Origin: Corallochytrium limacisporum
Lineage: Eukaryota; Opisthokonta
Direction of reading: 5' to 3'
NCBI GenBank assembly: GCA_002811645.1
Contig: PDIP01000053.1
Span: 116,771 to 173,578, forward strand
Length of the DNA: 56,808 nucleotides
The notes beneath the pieces were generated by a model that was given only the letters and a program-made list of their open reading frames with translations, ran no database searches and was not told the DNA's origin. The translations under genes and the position numbers were made by a program. Below, piece by piece: positions 1-10,594 of the stretch; the first letter of the stretch is position 1, and every line of letters starts with the position of its first letter.

Positions 1-318
1 GGGGAATGGAGGTGGCGAGGTGAGCCCAATAGGGCCGGTTGGGGGGAGTTACGAGTGGCGCAGGTGGCCGACGATAAGAAAGTGATCATCGAGGGACACA
101 CCCAAGTCGTCCGGGTTGGCAAGTCGGTATTGGATGCCAGGGAAGTGCAGACCTTAAGCACAAGCGCTTTATTTGATGGCAGTCCGAGAATCAGCTGTTA
201 CAACTTGGTAGTACGTAGATCTGGGGGGTATGGACCTGCTGTTACATTTTCATGGATCTGGAAAGTCCTAAATTGTCGCGCATTGTGCCAGTTCAAGGAA
301 TGTAGTGGTTCACACTAA
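1..318 (+). CDS. Possible 3' end of a coding exon cut by the window edge
   Basis: One frame is open from base 1 to a stop at 316-318, about 105 codons, with no ATG. If real it is the last part of a gene that begins outside the window, or an exon behind an acceptor. The translation contains no motif I recognise. A moderately polar stretch with an EVQTLS segment is followed by a Cys/Trp-rich tail, which looks less protein-like. It lies 160 bp upstream of the RING ligase on the same strand. It could be chance open frame in an untranslated region. Confidence 0.15.
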   Translation, partial: GEWRWRGEPNRAGWGELRVAQVADDKKVIIEGHTQVVRVGKSVLDAREVQTLSTSALFDGSPRISCYNLVVRRSGGYGPAVTFSWIWKVLNCRALCQFKECSGSH

Positions 319-477
319 TGGTATTTTGGACTCGGATGCTAGAGTACTGTTCACCATGATCCAACCCATAAATACAACAACACCACAACGATTGACCTGG
401 AGAGGATACTGACTCAACAATCGGGTCAAAATTAAGCATAGTCTGCAATCATGCACACTTGATAACATAAAACCCGT

Positions 478-2277
478 ATGCCACTTCGTGACAAAAGAAA
501 CAGAGTCATGACGTTTCGCACATCATTCACGGTGCTTGCGCTTACATTTGCAACCCAAGTGACAGGTAGATCTTCCGGCTTCAGCAGCGGCGACGTTACC
601 CCGGCTCAGATCGATGCAGAATTTTTCTTTCGACAGGCGGACACTGGCGAAATTCTCATTGCTGAGGAGGTAGTTTTCACCACTAATGGGCGGTACATTG
701 ATGGTTTCCTATACGGCGGTTTCGCCAGGGCCAGGATCGAGTCTGACTGCAGCACCAGCCTATACCATGGCGGAGCAAACTCAATATCAATCCGACCTAA
801 CGGTGATGATGAGACACCAAACACTATAGCGCAGGCCTTGGAAATGATAGACAAGGATGGACACTGGTCTGTTTGGTACGACTACTCTCCGGAGTTGGCG
901 CAAGCTCTGAACGGTGAGACCCCATGTTCATGCATGACCAAGCTTGGCTACGACACGGTATCAACCATCATGGTCGACCAGAGCAGTGTCGACTGCACAA
1001 TGCCGGAAGACATTTCTGTACCGGTGCTCTTCTTCCGCCCCACGAGACCTAACAAGGTCCTTGGAGGCCAGACCATCTCTGACGCCATTACCAAAGATGA
1101 GAACACGGAGGAGGTCTCTGTGCGCCTCGAGAACAAACCAACCGCAGGTGTTTCTGCACTGTCTCCAACAGTGGTTGCTAGTGCCGCTGCTTTTCTGGGA
1201 CTGTTTGTACTGGCGTTCTTCAACTGTCTTATTTATGTCTGGTGGCGCCAGCGCCGTAACCGTATGGTGCGCCAACGCTACGCTAACGGGGAATACCACC
1301 GTCACCGTGAGTTACGTCGCAGTCGGCACATGTGCTCACAAGAAATTACCGCATTGCAAAACTTCCGCTACACAATGGATCTGGCGGACCTTGCCAAGAA
1401 GGAATCGGAGAGCCGCAAGAACTCACTGCTGCTTACGAAACCCCCGAACTCATTTGTCGACGTCCCCGACGAGATCGGCGATGATGACACCTCAGTGTCT
1501 CACTCCATCACGGCACCTGAACAGGTTGCCAGAGGACCAGCACAGCCGGTGATTGGGAACCGCAGATCAACGATGTCGACCATTACATCGGAGGGCAGTA
1601 CCAGTAGCGCCACAGACGGTGGCAGCATAAGCCAGCAGGTACCCGCGGTACTGGAACAGACCGCCTTATCAGATCTTGAAGACGAGAGCGAGCAGGTCTT
1701 CATGTGTACAATATGCTTAGGTGACTTTGAAATTGGCGAGATGCTTGCGGAGCTGCCATGTGGCCATGCGTTCCACAAAGACTGCATCGAGCCCTGGCTG
1801 CTGCAACGGTCGCACTACTGCCCAGTATGCAAACAGGACGTCCGCATCGGATTGGCAGAGATACACGGTTGTGTTCGTCCGTGGGATGACGGAAGCGAGG
1901 AAAAGGGCGCTGTAACTCCTTCTGAGAAGGACTCGGAAGCATATCATCGCACGCGGACTCACAGTGTTTTCGACCAGATCCAAAAATTCATGCAAATGGG
2001 ACACCTTCCGGCGATGACCGAAGAGGAAATGAATCGTGAAGGGCGCGATGAAGTCGACGACATGGAAGCAGGACAGCCCGCCAAGGTGTCGACGAACATG
2101 CGTCGAACTCCGCGTAGTTCCATCACCGCTCTGCCACACGGAGAACTGCAGCAGTCAGGCGACCAGGAACAAGAATCTGCAACTCAGGATGCTACCTCAC
2201 CGAACGGAAGACGTGACCAGCGACGTAGCAGCAATCGACCCCGGCGGATCGCACGTTTCTTGTCCCGCTTCCGCTAA
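478..2277 (+). CDS. PA-TM-RING type transmembrane E3 ubiquitin ligase (goliath/RNF13-like)
   Basis: Predicted single-pass endomembrane E3 ubiquitin ligase, 599 residues. Seen: an N-terminal hydrophobic signal (residues about 11-30; Met1 or Met11 could start it), a Cys-containing luminal region consistent with a protease-associated domain (about 40-215), one transmembrane helix (about 229-252, followed by WWRQRRNR as a stop-transfer), then a cytosolic RING-H2 finger at residues 410-451. The finger has the C-x2-C ... C-x-H-x2-H-x2-C ... C-x2-C spacing (CTIC, CGHAFHKDC, CPVC). The rest of the tail is Ser/Thr/acidic and probably disordered, ending in a basic RRIARFLSRFR segment. This order is diagnostic of the PA-TM-RING family, which ubiquitinates membrane cargo in endosomes and lysosomes. 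The PA assignment is weaker than the RING. It converges on HADHA with 309 bp between stops. Confidence 0.85.
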   Translation: MPLRDKRNRVMTFRTSFTVLALTFATQVTGRSSGFSSGDVTPAQIDAEFFFRQADTGEILIAEEVVFTTNGRYIDGFLYGGFARARIESDCSTSLYHGGANSISIRPNGDDETPNTIAQALEMIDKDGHWSVWYDYSPELAQALNGETPCSCMTKLGYDTVSTIMVDQSSVDCTMPEDISVPVLFFRPTRPNKVLGGQTISDAITKDENTEEVSVRLENKPTAGVSALSPTVVASAAAFLGLFVLAFFNCLIYVWWRQRRNRMVRQRYANGEYHRHRELRRSRHMCSQEITALQNFRYTMDLADLAKKESESRKNSLLLTKPPNSFVDVPDEIGDDDTSVSHSITAPEQVARGPAQPVIGNRRSTMSTITSEGSTSSATDGGSISQQVPAVLEQTALSDLEDESEQVFMCTICLGDFEIGEMLAELPCGHAFHKDCIEPWLLQRSHYCPVCKQDVRIGLAEIHGCVRPWDDGSEEKGAVTPSEKDSEAYHRTRTHSVFDQIQKFMQMGHLPAMTEEEMNREGRDEVDDMEAGQPAKVSTNMRRTPRSSITALPHGELQQSGDQEQESATQDATSPNGRRDQRRSSNRPRRIARFLSRFR

Positions 2278-2586
2278 ATGACAACGCGTCAATGACAGTT
2301 ACCACTTAAATTCACACACATGTAGCATAGTATAGCAAAATCTTTTATTACAGAACATAGCATGACATTTCTCCTACACTTTGCACTATGCCTCTTGCGG
2401 GACACATCAAGGACACGACATGGGACGGTTGCAGCTATGAGTTAGTAACTATGTTGCGCTCAGTAAAGGGCGCTTTAATATGTGAAATCATGTGTCAATA
2501 GGGGGACTTAAAGTAAACTTGTGTAAGAAGTTAGAAGACTCCGAGTGCCCTGCGTGCACGGGCGGAGCCACATCAGAGCAGGAACG
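2278..2586. other. Convergent 3' intergenic spacer
   Basis: AT-rich spacer between the RING ligase and HADHA stop codons. It must hold both polyadenylation regions. TTTATT at 2343-2348 reads AATAAA on the minus strand and could serve HADHA. No other gene or repeat is visible. Confidence 0.4.
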
Positions 2587-4869
2587 TTACTTGGCGAAGA
2601 ACTTCTTGCCACCCTTGGCGTAGTCCACCAGCAGAGGAGCAGGCTGGAAGTGCACACCGTTTGCGTCAGCGTAACCGTTCATTTTGTCCACGAAGTTCTG
2701 GGTGCCGAATTCGTCCAGCCAGCGGAAAGGCCCACCGCTGAATGGCGGGAAACCGAGACCAAATACGGCGCCCACGTCACCATCGGTGGGGTTATCCAAA
2801 ATACCTTCCTGCAAACAGTAGGCGGCCTCGTTGATGAAGCGGCCAGCAATGCGGAGCTGAATGTCCTCGTCGCTGATGTCGATCTTGCCGGTGCTGAACT
2901 TCTCCATGATTTTCTTGGCATCCTCGTTGACGGGTCGCTTACCCTTCTTAGGTCCAGTGTAATCAAAGAATCCCTTGCCAGACTTGCGACCGGCATGGCC
3001 GGCAGCGACCAATTCGGTCAGGGCAGCCATGTCCCCGCCGCCGAGGCGCTCCTTGAACTCACCGGCCAGGAAATGAGCGATATGCTCTGCCACATCCAGA
3101 CCAACTTCGTCACCGAGGGTGACAGGGCCAACTGGGAAACCGAAGTTCTTCAGCTGAGCATCGATACGGTGGGGATCCACGCCCTTCTGCAGCAGACCGA
3201 TGGTTTCGGACATCATGGGCGCCAAGATACGCGTGGTGTAGAACCCGGGGCCATCCTTCACGACGATAACAGTCTTCCCCTGTTTGATACCCATCTGCAC
3301 GGCAATAGCCTTTGCCTCAGTGGACGTCTTGTCGGTAGCAATCACTTCAAGCAAGGGCATCTTATCCACGGGGGAGAAATAGTGCATACCAACCACGTTT
3401 TCGGGGCGCTTTGATGCCTCAGCAATCTTGTGGATGGGCAGGGCAGAAGTATTGGACGCAAAGATGCAGTGCTCGGGGATGTGCTGCTCAAGTTCCTTGA
3501 GGACGCGATGCTTCAGACCCAAATCCTCAAAGACTGCCTCAATAACGAGGTCCACCTTGTTAAAGTTGTGGAAGTCCAGCTGACCCTTCAGGTGGCTCAC
3601 AATGTGGTCGCGTTCAATGGCTGACATGGCCCGGCGCTTGACACGCTTGTTCAAGTTGCCGAAGATCTGCTGCTCGCCGCGGGCCAGACCCTCCGCCTTC
3701 GCGTCCTTCATGATCACATCGACACCCTTGGTTACAGTGACCTCAGCAATACCTGCGCCCATTAGACCAGCGCCCAGTACACCCACAGTGTTGTACTCAC
3801 GTTTCGGCTTGCCGTAGCGGTTCTTCTTTAGGGCCGTCATGTTGTGGAAAATGGACATTAGACCGCGCGATTCTGGGGTCATACCGAGTTGACCAAATCG
3901 CTTGGCCTCCTCACGCAGGCCCGCGTCCATACCCTTTTCAAGACCTGTCTTGACGCATTCAAGAATTTCGTAGGGAGCTGGATACTTGCCACCGGTGGCC
4001 TTGTCAAGCTGTACCTTGGCCTGCTTGAAGACGTAGTCCCGACCGTAGCTCAGATCGTTTGTGGCCCAGTTGGTCAGACCAGAGATGGAGGAGAAGTTGG
4101 ACCTCTCACGCTTAGGCAGCTTGAGAGTGCCATCACCGAGCTGCTTGGCAACAAGGAGGGCAGCCTCTTCAAGGTAGCGCAGAGAGTTACTGTTTGGATC
4201 AGTCAAACCGGGTCCGAGCTGATCGACCACCAGGTCGACGAGACCAATCCGCTTTGCCTTATCAGCACGAAGCTCCTTACCCTGGAGCATAAGTGGAAGA
4301 GCCTCCATGACACCGACCAGGCGGGGCAGGCGCTGCGTACCACCAGCACCGGGCAGAATACCGAGCTTGACCTCGGGCAGGCCCAGCTTTGTGTTCTTGG
4401 CCTTTGTTGCAATGCGGTACTTGCAGGCCAGGGCAGTCTCAAGACCACCGCCGAGGCAGGTGCCATTGATAGCAGCAACAGTGGGGATCTTCAGTGACTC
4501 GAGTTCACCCAGCATCTTCTGACCATCGCGGCTAAGCTTAGACATCTCCAGAGCATCTTGGCACTGGTTCAACATATTGATATCAGCACCGGCGATGAAG
4601 TTATCGGGCTTTCCAGAGATAAGCACAGCAGCCTTAATACCCTCGCTCTTGGCATTCTTAAGACGCTGAATGATGGCCTGGAAGGGCGCGTTCACGCGGG
4701 TGTTAAGAGTGTTCACCTTAGACTCCGGATCGTCGAACCGCAGAATGGCGATGCCGTCCTTGACCTCCATGGTGATGGGATCCTTCTGTGCGGCGGCAGC
4801 ATAACCGCGGGCAGCCGTAGCGGACCAGGCCTGCTTAGTCACGGCAGTGCGCGCAGCCAGTGACAACAT
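2587..4869 (-). CDS. HADHA: Mitochondrial trifunctional enzyme alpha subunit (enoyl-CoA hydratase / 3-hydroxyacyl-CoA dehydrogenase)
   Basis: Catalyses the hydration and NAD-dependent dehydrogenation steps of long-chain fatty-acid beta-oxidation, in complex with the thiolase subunit. The 760-residue length is normal for the family. Residues 1-25 are Arg/Ala/Ser-rich without acids, a mitochondrial presequence. The crotonase domain (about 30-220) has the oxyanion and catalytic region GTCLGGGLE with E144, and LGLPEVKLG with E166. The Rossmann domain starts with GVLGAGLMGAGIAE (about 363-376), and the dehydrogenase catalytic His is H496 in GMHYFSP. Two C-terminal 3HCDH domains follow. No intron is needed. 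The partner gene HADHB lies head to head 3.6 kb away. All key catalytic residues are present, so it should be active. Peroxisomal multifunctional enzymes share this fold, but the presequence favours mitochondria. Confidence 0.96.
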   Translation of the reverse strand: MLSLAARTAVTKQAWSATAARGYAAAAQKDPITMEVKDGIAILRFDDPESKVNTLNTRVNAPFQAIIQRLKNAKSEGIKAAVLISGKPDNFIAGADINMLNQCQDALEMSKLSRDGQKMLGELESLKIPTVAAINGTCLGGGLETALACKYRIATKAKNTKLGLPEVKLGILPGAGGTQRLPRLVGVMEALPLMLQGKELRADKAKRIGLVDLVVDQLGPGLTDPNSNSLRYLEEAALLVAKQLGDGTLKLPKRERSNFSSISGLTNWATNDLSYGRDYVFKQAKVQLDKATGGKYPAPYEILECVKTGLEKGMDAGLREEAKRFGQLGMTPESRGLMSIFHNMTALKKNRYGKPKREYNTVGVLGAGLMGAGIAEVTVTKGVDVIMKDAKAEGLARGEQQIFGNLNKRVKRRAMSAIERDHIVSHLKGQLDFHNFNKVDLVIEAVFEDLGLKHRVLKELEQHIPEHCIFASNTSALPIHKIAEASKRPENVVGMHYFSPVDKMPLLEVIATDKTSTEAKAIAVQMGIKQGKTVIVVKDGPGFYTTRILAPMMSETIGLLQKGVDPHRIDAQLKNFGFPVGPVTLGDEVGLDVAEHIAHFLAGEFKERLGGGDMAALTELVAAGHAGRKSGKGFFDYTGPKKGKRPVNEDAKKIMEKFSTGKIDISDEDIQLRIAGRFINEAAYCLQEGILDNPTDGDVGAVFGLGFPPFSGGPFRWLDEFGTQNFVDKMNGYADANGVHFQPAPLLVDYAKGGKKFFAK

Positions 4870-5342
4870 AGTGGTTTGACTATACTAGAGGAAAAATTCC
4901 CGACGATATAAACCCAATGAACTCGGGAAGGAACCCTTTCCTATGATGTTTTGTTTGGAGCATGTCTCAGTTTGCTGATGACCTTTTGTTTACCAAATAC
5001 CTTTATTTGCTTTGGACTCTGTATTCAATCAACACTTTGGAGCACGCATGCCAAATCCGAAGCTCTTGCAACCACTACTGAACACTGTACTGCTACCCGC
5101 AGTTTCCAAAGCATCAAGAAAAAACATCGCCAGTACCGTCAGTCAGATTTCGTGTCAGACCAACCGAACAGTGTGCTGCTCTTTCCCTCTTTCGAACGGA
5201 ACCCAACACACGCCTCGGACCGTTCGCCAGGGGCCGACTTTTTTTTTCCAGAGTGTAAGAGTCGGGTACAAAGATTTCTGCACAGTCTTTTTATGCAAAG
5301 GGAGGCTGTAGAAAGGGTAGGCGAGCGTGAAATGAAAATCAT

Positions 5343-5663
5343 TCACAAGCAACCCTGCGGGGAGGGGCGCGCCACAAAGGGAAGAAGAAGAAAGCGAAAT
5401 GCAACACACACACTGAAAGAGACAGTTTGTAGCCTGTCCTTCACCACTCTGCTCCTGTGCAGCTGGCCGCCCAGACTGTGAGCATGCATGTCTGCCATGG
5501 ATTGAGCGTATGTTCGTGGGCATAGTCCAGCTTTCGACCACAACTTATCATCCACTACCTGCGATGTTCCGTGAGATGAAGACTTGTCCTTCGTCGCCAG
5601 GATGACAACAAAGGCTGCATCCAGTTCAGCAAGAGAAAGAGTGGCCAAAGCTCGGTGAAACAT
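5343..5663 (-). pseudogene. Decayed Ty3/gypsy-like integrase N-terminal region
   Basis: The minus-strand translation has a block that reads like the spacer between RNase H and integrase in Ty3/gypsy pol. It runs through VVDDKLW and a CPRTYAQSMADMH segment to HAHSLGGQLHRSRVVKDRL, resembling the H-x4-GGH-x-GR first half of the integrase H2C2 zinc finger. Just upstream, with small frame slips, GTCTGATGTTTCACCGAGCT resembles the NVWAD-LSRA end of RNase H. Downstream the similarity dissolves into low-complexity sequence, and no catalytic DDE core was found. I infer an old, frame-broken retrotransposon copy. Similarity was judged by eye only. Confidence 0.4.
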
Positions 5664-6466
5664 CAGACATCATCAGGTGCGTTGCTGTTTTGGAAACTGC
5701 TCTCTCATTTCTTGCAATAATTCATTGCATGTGGATGTGCATCGTGGTGATGACCGTTTAAACCCATGTAATCACCCGTGCCGTTCGAACCCGCTCCTCG
5801 CGGGATCGGTCGGCGTGCCCCAAGGGACCAGACTCCGTCAGTAGAGAAAAAGGAAAACAATAACAACACCCATCCGCGAGATACGGGCGGGCAACAATAG
5901 CGGATCGACAGCCAAAGATGGAGAGATGATGGTTCACGGAGGAAAAAAAGAAAATGAAACACACAAAGAAAACACCAAAACGGACCGGAGAGGACAACCA
6001 CCGCCACCAGCGACGGCCTGCCCGTGTCGAAAAATGAGAGCCATGCCCCACGCGACTTTCACGGTGGAGACCGCAGAAGGGAAAGATAAAACACAGGCCA
6101 AAGAAAGCAGGAAAAGAAAAAAAAAGGAAGGAAGGAAATAGTACCGAAAGTAACAGAGAGGCGAAAGGTGGAATAAAAACCAAATTATTCTTGGTTACAA
6201 TTCGTCTCCTCTTACACACCGAAGATTGTAAGAAAAAAGCCACCTGCAGCACCCAACTGACAGCATGCTTTGCCAGGTGCATCACCCCCGAAAGTATTCA
6301 CTAAGGGTAAAAAAAGAGGGGGGGAGGGTGACTGCGTGGGTTGCGAACCCCTCCAAAAATCACGTGGAAGTGGTTACAGCGTGTGTGTGCCAGCTGGCCT
6401 TTTTCTCCAGCAGCCAGACTGGGGTAAGGGAAAAGGGGGGGGGGTGAATGTCAGACCTTGGTTTTT

Positions 6467-6470
<4 letters not shown>

Positions 6471-6500
<30 letters not shown>
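6471..6500. repeat. (CT)15 microsatellite
   Basis: Uninterrupted CT dinucleotide run. A pure polypyrimidine strand of this length can act as a promoter element or be simple slippage. It lies between the divergent HADHA and HADHB genes, shortly downstream of a G10 run. Confidence 0.95.
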
Positions 6501-6506
<6 letters not shown>

Positions 6507-7527
6507 GGAGTGACTTTCTTTTCACCTCATTTTCCTTACTAAATCCTTGGTTCAACTTTGCTACTATTGCCAACTGAGCCGGAAACCTACGCTGTCGATA
6601 TTTTCTCTTTTGGTGCGTTCGGTTTTGAACTGTTGAGAAGGAAAGGTGGACATCGGCCAGAACACCGAAAAAAGTACGGGCAGTTTCAGTATCACAGCCT
6701 TGAAATCACGCCGGTACATTCACCCAACCGGCTGCGCTGGTCCTGTGGGCACGCCCTGTGTCGACCTTCTCTCTGTTCTGATTCATTTCTCAGTACTTTG
6801 TGTATGTAAATCGCCGCGGCCTGACTGCGATCGAACGCGTTGGTTTACTAATCGAGTTCGGACGTTCGCATGGTATCTGTCGCAGGTGGTTTGCTGGGTA
6901 TTGTGGCTAGTGGGCATCCATTTCACATGACTCCGCCTCCCTAACTTTGGCTTTTCGTCGTGTTCCTTGTTCTCTTTTTCACTGGACCTTGAGGATTGCA
7001 CTGGTGTTACCTCACTGTCGAAAAGAGCAGGGTATGAGAGATGAGGAAATCTCCGCTCCCCTGAGGTTCCTGACATGCTTACATATCCCAGGAGTAAAAT
7101 CGAGAGACGCAGCGCAAAGCTCAGTCGTGTTTTTTGGGCATGCCACCCGCTCCTGTGGATGATGCGTAGTCCTCTTCTGCCACAGTCAACGACTGCACAG
7201 GACTTTGTGGATACCGGACTGTACCCCAACCATCGTCAAGCACAGGGACACCGCATGGCATTGATCGAGGACGCAAATCGTTCTTCCACCGTGTCTCTCC
7301 AAAAACCCATTCTTCGGGGAGCTTTGTGTTTTTTTTAAATAATGAAAGTATGGCGAAAACAAACAAAACAAAATAGGACCCAGAAAAGATGCCTTCCACA
7401 TTCAAAAGGCATTTGGAAACCCCGTAAACACGCCCTTACTCGAAGCCACAGAACGGGAAAACGACAGAACAAAATTAAAAAAAAAAACACACCAAAAGCA
7501 ATAAAACCTTTGGTGTACCGGTACAAA

Positions 7528-7530
<3 letters not shown>

Positions 7531-7580
<50 letters not shown>
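7531..7580. repeat. (TC)25 microsatellite
   Basis: Uninterrupted TC run of 50 bases, the longest simple repeat in the window, in the HADHA-HADHB interval. Confidence 0.95.
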
Positions 7581-7583
<3 letters not shown>

Positions 7584-8470
7584 GTGTGCTGTCCCGAACC
7601 AATCCCGGTAGGTCATGCCATCCCCATCGTCCTCCGGAAAATAATCTGCCTCTATCTATTCAGTAGTTGAAAAGGACGAGCGCGTTTGGAAGTAGCCATT
7701 ACACAGGAGCCACACCGTTAAGACACACGAAAACAGTTGTCCCGGTCAGGAGACATTGACGAGTGTGGCAGGCATATAACGATGCGCGGCTGTGGAAAGA
7801 CTGTTTGTCCAGGCAAAAAAAGTTTGGGTTTTGAAAGGCAGGCGGACCTAAAGGCCAGTGCACACCATCTGCAGGGTGAGCGAGGAGTTGCAAACTTCTT
7901 GCGTTGGGACGGAAGTTTGACCACCACGGGCAAAGCATGAATTGGGGGGACACACCGAAACCAGCGGTGCGGGGGTGAAGGGGCCCCCGCGGGGGGGGGG
8001 CAAGCATTTGCCGAAAAGCCCACAAAAAAGAAAAAGGAAAAAAAAACCCTTGTGTTGCACTGTTTAGGTTGTGGACCCTTAAGGACACGCCGTATGTTGG
8101 AATCGCATTCCGGGTTCCACTTCTGCGCCTTCGAGAAGGGAACACACAAGAAACCAAAAAAAAAAACACAAAGACAACACAACCACCAACACGCCTACGG
8201 AGAGCTCAAACTCTACCTCACCTCTGGCAGTGCTAAAATGGGGTTTCGTAGTGGTGGGTGAGCCTTTCCTGACATTGGGTATATCACTACTTGCTCAGCT
8301 TAGAAGTTCCGAGTGACCTTGGACTGAATTCATGTTGTCTTTCATCGTGTCTAGCCTGGTACTTTGGACAAGGACGCCAACAAAGGCTACAACTACGCTC
8401 CCCATCGACTACGATCGTTTAGCCGGGTTGTATACATTTTACAATCGGGATCACACACCAAATTAGCAAC

Positions 8471-9829
8471 ATGTCACACATGAGCCGTATCGTCGCCCGC
8501 CGTGGCTATGCCACTGCTGCCAAGCCCAAGGTCGCTCGCCCTGCTGACCCGGTCGTCTTCATTGACGCAGCACGCACCCCGTTCATGACTAGCGGTAGCG
8601 AATACAAGAACCTGAAGCCATATGAGCTGGGTCGCATTGCTATCACTGGTCTACTTGACAAAACCGGCATTGACGCCAAGAACGTCGACGCTGTGGTCTA
8701 CGGTACCGTTATCCAGGAAGTGAAGACCAGCAATATTGCCCGGGAATCTATGCTGGCCGCTGATATGCCCCAGAACATTCCCGCTCACACTGTCACCATG
8801 GCCTGCATCAGTGCCAACCAGGCCTGTACCACTGCCATGGGTCTGATCAACAGCGGAGGCGCCGATGTTGCCATTGTCGGTGGTGTTGAGAGCATGTCCG
8901 ATGTTCCCATCCGCTTTTCTCCCAAGGTTCGGCAGGCCATGATTGCCTCACAGAAGGTAAAGTCGCCTGCAGGCTATCTGAAACTGGTCAGTGGCCTGGG
9001 CCTCAAGGATCTTGCCCCCGAGCTGCCCGCTGTCGCTGAATTCAGCACCAACGAGGTGATGGGATACAGTGCTGACCGTCTGGCTGCTGCCTTTGAGGTT
9101 AGCCGTTCGGACCAGGATGAATTCGCTTTCCGGTCCCACACAAACGCGCAGAAGGCTTTCGAAAGCGGCAAGCTTACCGATATTCACTCCTTCACCGTTC
9201 CCGGCACCGGCAAGCGCGTCGATCGCGACAACGGTGTGCGTCCCACTCCCGTCGACAAGTTGTCCAAGCTACGCCCTGCCTTTATCCGTCCCCACGGTAC
9301 CATCACCGCCGCCTCGGCGTCCTTCCTCACTGATGGTGCGTCTGCCGCTCTGATCATGCGGGAGTCCAAGGCCAAGGCTCTGGGTTTGCAGCCAAAGGCT
9401 TATCTTCGCGAGTTCACCTATGTCGCCCAAGATCCTAAGGACCAGCTGCTGCTGGGACCTGCTTACGCCACCCCCAAGGTCCTGGAACGGGCTGGTCTGA
9501 CGTCCAAGGACATCGATGTCTGGGAATTCCACGAGGCCTTTGCCGGTCAGATTTTGGCCAATCTGGCTGCTCTGGATAGCGACTACTTCTGTAAGACTTT
9601 CATGGGACGGGATAAGTTCGGCGCAGTCCCCATGGACAAGTTCAACCTGTGGGGTGGCTCTCTTTCTCTGGGACACCCGTTCGCAGCCACCGGTGTGCGA
9701 ATGATCGCCCACACCGCCAACCGTCTGATTGATGAGGACAAACAGCTCGGTCTGCTCGCTGCTTGTGCTGCTGGTGGCCAGGGTGTTGCTCAGATCCTCG
9801 AGCGTTACCCCGGGGCTTCTAAGATCTAA
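8471..9829 (+). CDS. HADHB: Mitochondrial trifunctional enzyme beta subunit (3-ketoacyl-CoA thiolase)
   Basis: Thiolytic cleavage of 3-ketoacyl-CoA, the last step of beta-oxidation, in complex with HADHA. The 452 residues begin with a short basic presequence ([13 protein letters not shown]). Thiolase N-terminal domain: nucleophilic C112 in [13 protein letters not shown]-terminal domain: [11 protein letters not shown]402 in LGHPFAATG, and the acid/base C432 in AACAAGGQG. All catalytic residues are intact and the length is typical. The best match in layout is HADHB rather than the acetoacetyl-CoA thiolases, because of the insert before the C-terminal half and the presence of HADHA head to head. 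No intron is needed. An AATAAA lies 113 bp after the stop. Confidence 0.95.
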   Translation: MSHMSRIVARRGYATAAKPKVARPADPVVFIDAARTPFMTSGSEYKNLKPYELGRIAITGLLDKTGIDAKNVDAVVYGTVIQEVKTSNIARESMLAADMPQNIPAHTVTMACISANQACTTAMGLINSGGADVAIVGGVESMSDVPIRFSPKVRQAMIASQKVKSPAGYLKLVSGLGLKDLAPELPAVAEFSTNEVMGYSADRLAAAFEVSRSDQDEFAFRSHTNAQKAFESGKLTDIHSFTVPGTGKRVDRDNGVRPTPVDKLSKLRPAFIRPHGTITAASASFLTDGASAALIMRESKAKALGLQPKAYLREFTYVAQDPKDQLLLGPAYATPKVLERAGLTSKDIDVWEFHEAFAGQILANLAALDSDYFCKTFMGRDKFGAVPMDKFNLWGGSLSLGHPFAATGVRMIAHTANRLIDEDKQLGLLAACAAGGQGVAQILERYPGASKI

Positions 9830-9941
9830 TTGCATTCATGATGGGAGGTAATTTAATATGTAGAGCTTGGATTCACTGCGTCCATCTGTCATGCATGTCA
9901 CCTCCTTACTCTCTTACATTTTCATATCTTGAATTCATTAG

Positions 9942-9947
9942 AATAAA
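9942..9947 (+). terminator. Candidate polyadenylation signal of HADHB
   Basis: AATAAA hexamer 113 bp past the HADHB stop, in an AT-rich context. Confidence 0.45.
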
Positions 9948-10102
9948 GTAAAACTTTCAACGTTTCTTTTCTTAGTGTACAATTCCTTCTACAAGCAGTC
10001 AAACTACTTGTTTCGGCCTAAGCCCTGTGACTCTGAAGGCTGTTCGCCTGTGCTACTGCAGGTGCCGATTGCAAGCGATGACCGTATCTGTCCCCCCCCC
10101 CC

Positions 10103-10152
10103 NNNNNNNNNNNNNNNNNNNNNNNNNNNNNNNNNNNNNNNNNNNNNNNNNN
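10103..10152. other. Assembly gap (50 N) inside a poly-C run
   Basis: Exactly 50 Ns with C runs on both sides, so reads probably stopped in a longer C/G homopolymer. The round number suggests a placeholder size. Confidence 0.95.
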
Positions 10153-10594
10153 CCCCCCGGGAGGAGGGGGCGCGGGGAACCCGAGTGACAGCTACGAGGG
10201 AGTGACCAGAATCTCAAGCCCCACTGCGCACGAAGAGGCAAAAGAAATTCCCCATTGGTCTCGCAATCGAAACCATCAATACACTTGTCATACAGAGCGA
10301 GTAGGAATTTTACCCTCCGAGGAAGGGGGGATTGGGTATTTGTCCCCGGCATGTCCCTGCCCTAACGCCTGGACGCGGAGGAGACTTTTCGAATTCCCCC
10401 GCAGTTTCAGTAATGGCCGACGAAATCGGGCGGGTCGCGGGGGCTCCGTGGGGACCCAAACCTTGAGTCACACCAGGTACTTTGGTTCCTTTTTGCCGTA
10501 GCTGCACTTTGATCTTCGGACATACGTATGTGTCCACATACGCTCATAAATGCCCCCATGCCTGCGGGTGGCAAGAAGCTTGTAACAAAACAAG

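Larger units (their letters stand above)
4870..8470. other. 3.6 kb divergent interval between HADHA and HADHB
   Basis: Contains the 5' regions of both beta-oxidation genes and no intact gene. It holds two long CT microsatellites, A- and G-rich runs, a G/C hairpin near 7980-8000 and an integrase-like relic (5343-5663, minus). A short kinase-like motif in one frame near 6580-6650 is probably chance or a fragment. The bases just before the HADHB ATG (about 8400-8470) are AT-rich and are the likely proximal promoter or leader. Confidence 0.5.
9830..10594. other. Intergenic interval with a C-run and assembly gap
   Basis: Holds the HADHB 3' region, then a C11 run, 50 Ns, a C6 run, and GC-rich sequence up to the next gene. 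No gene, RNA or clear mobile element seen. The true length is uncertain because of the gap. Confidence 0.5.
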
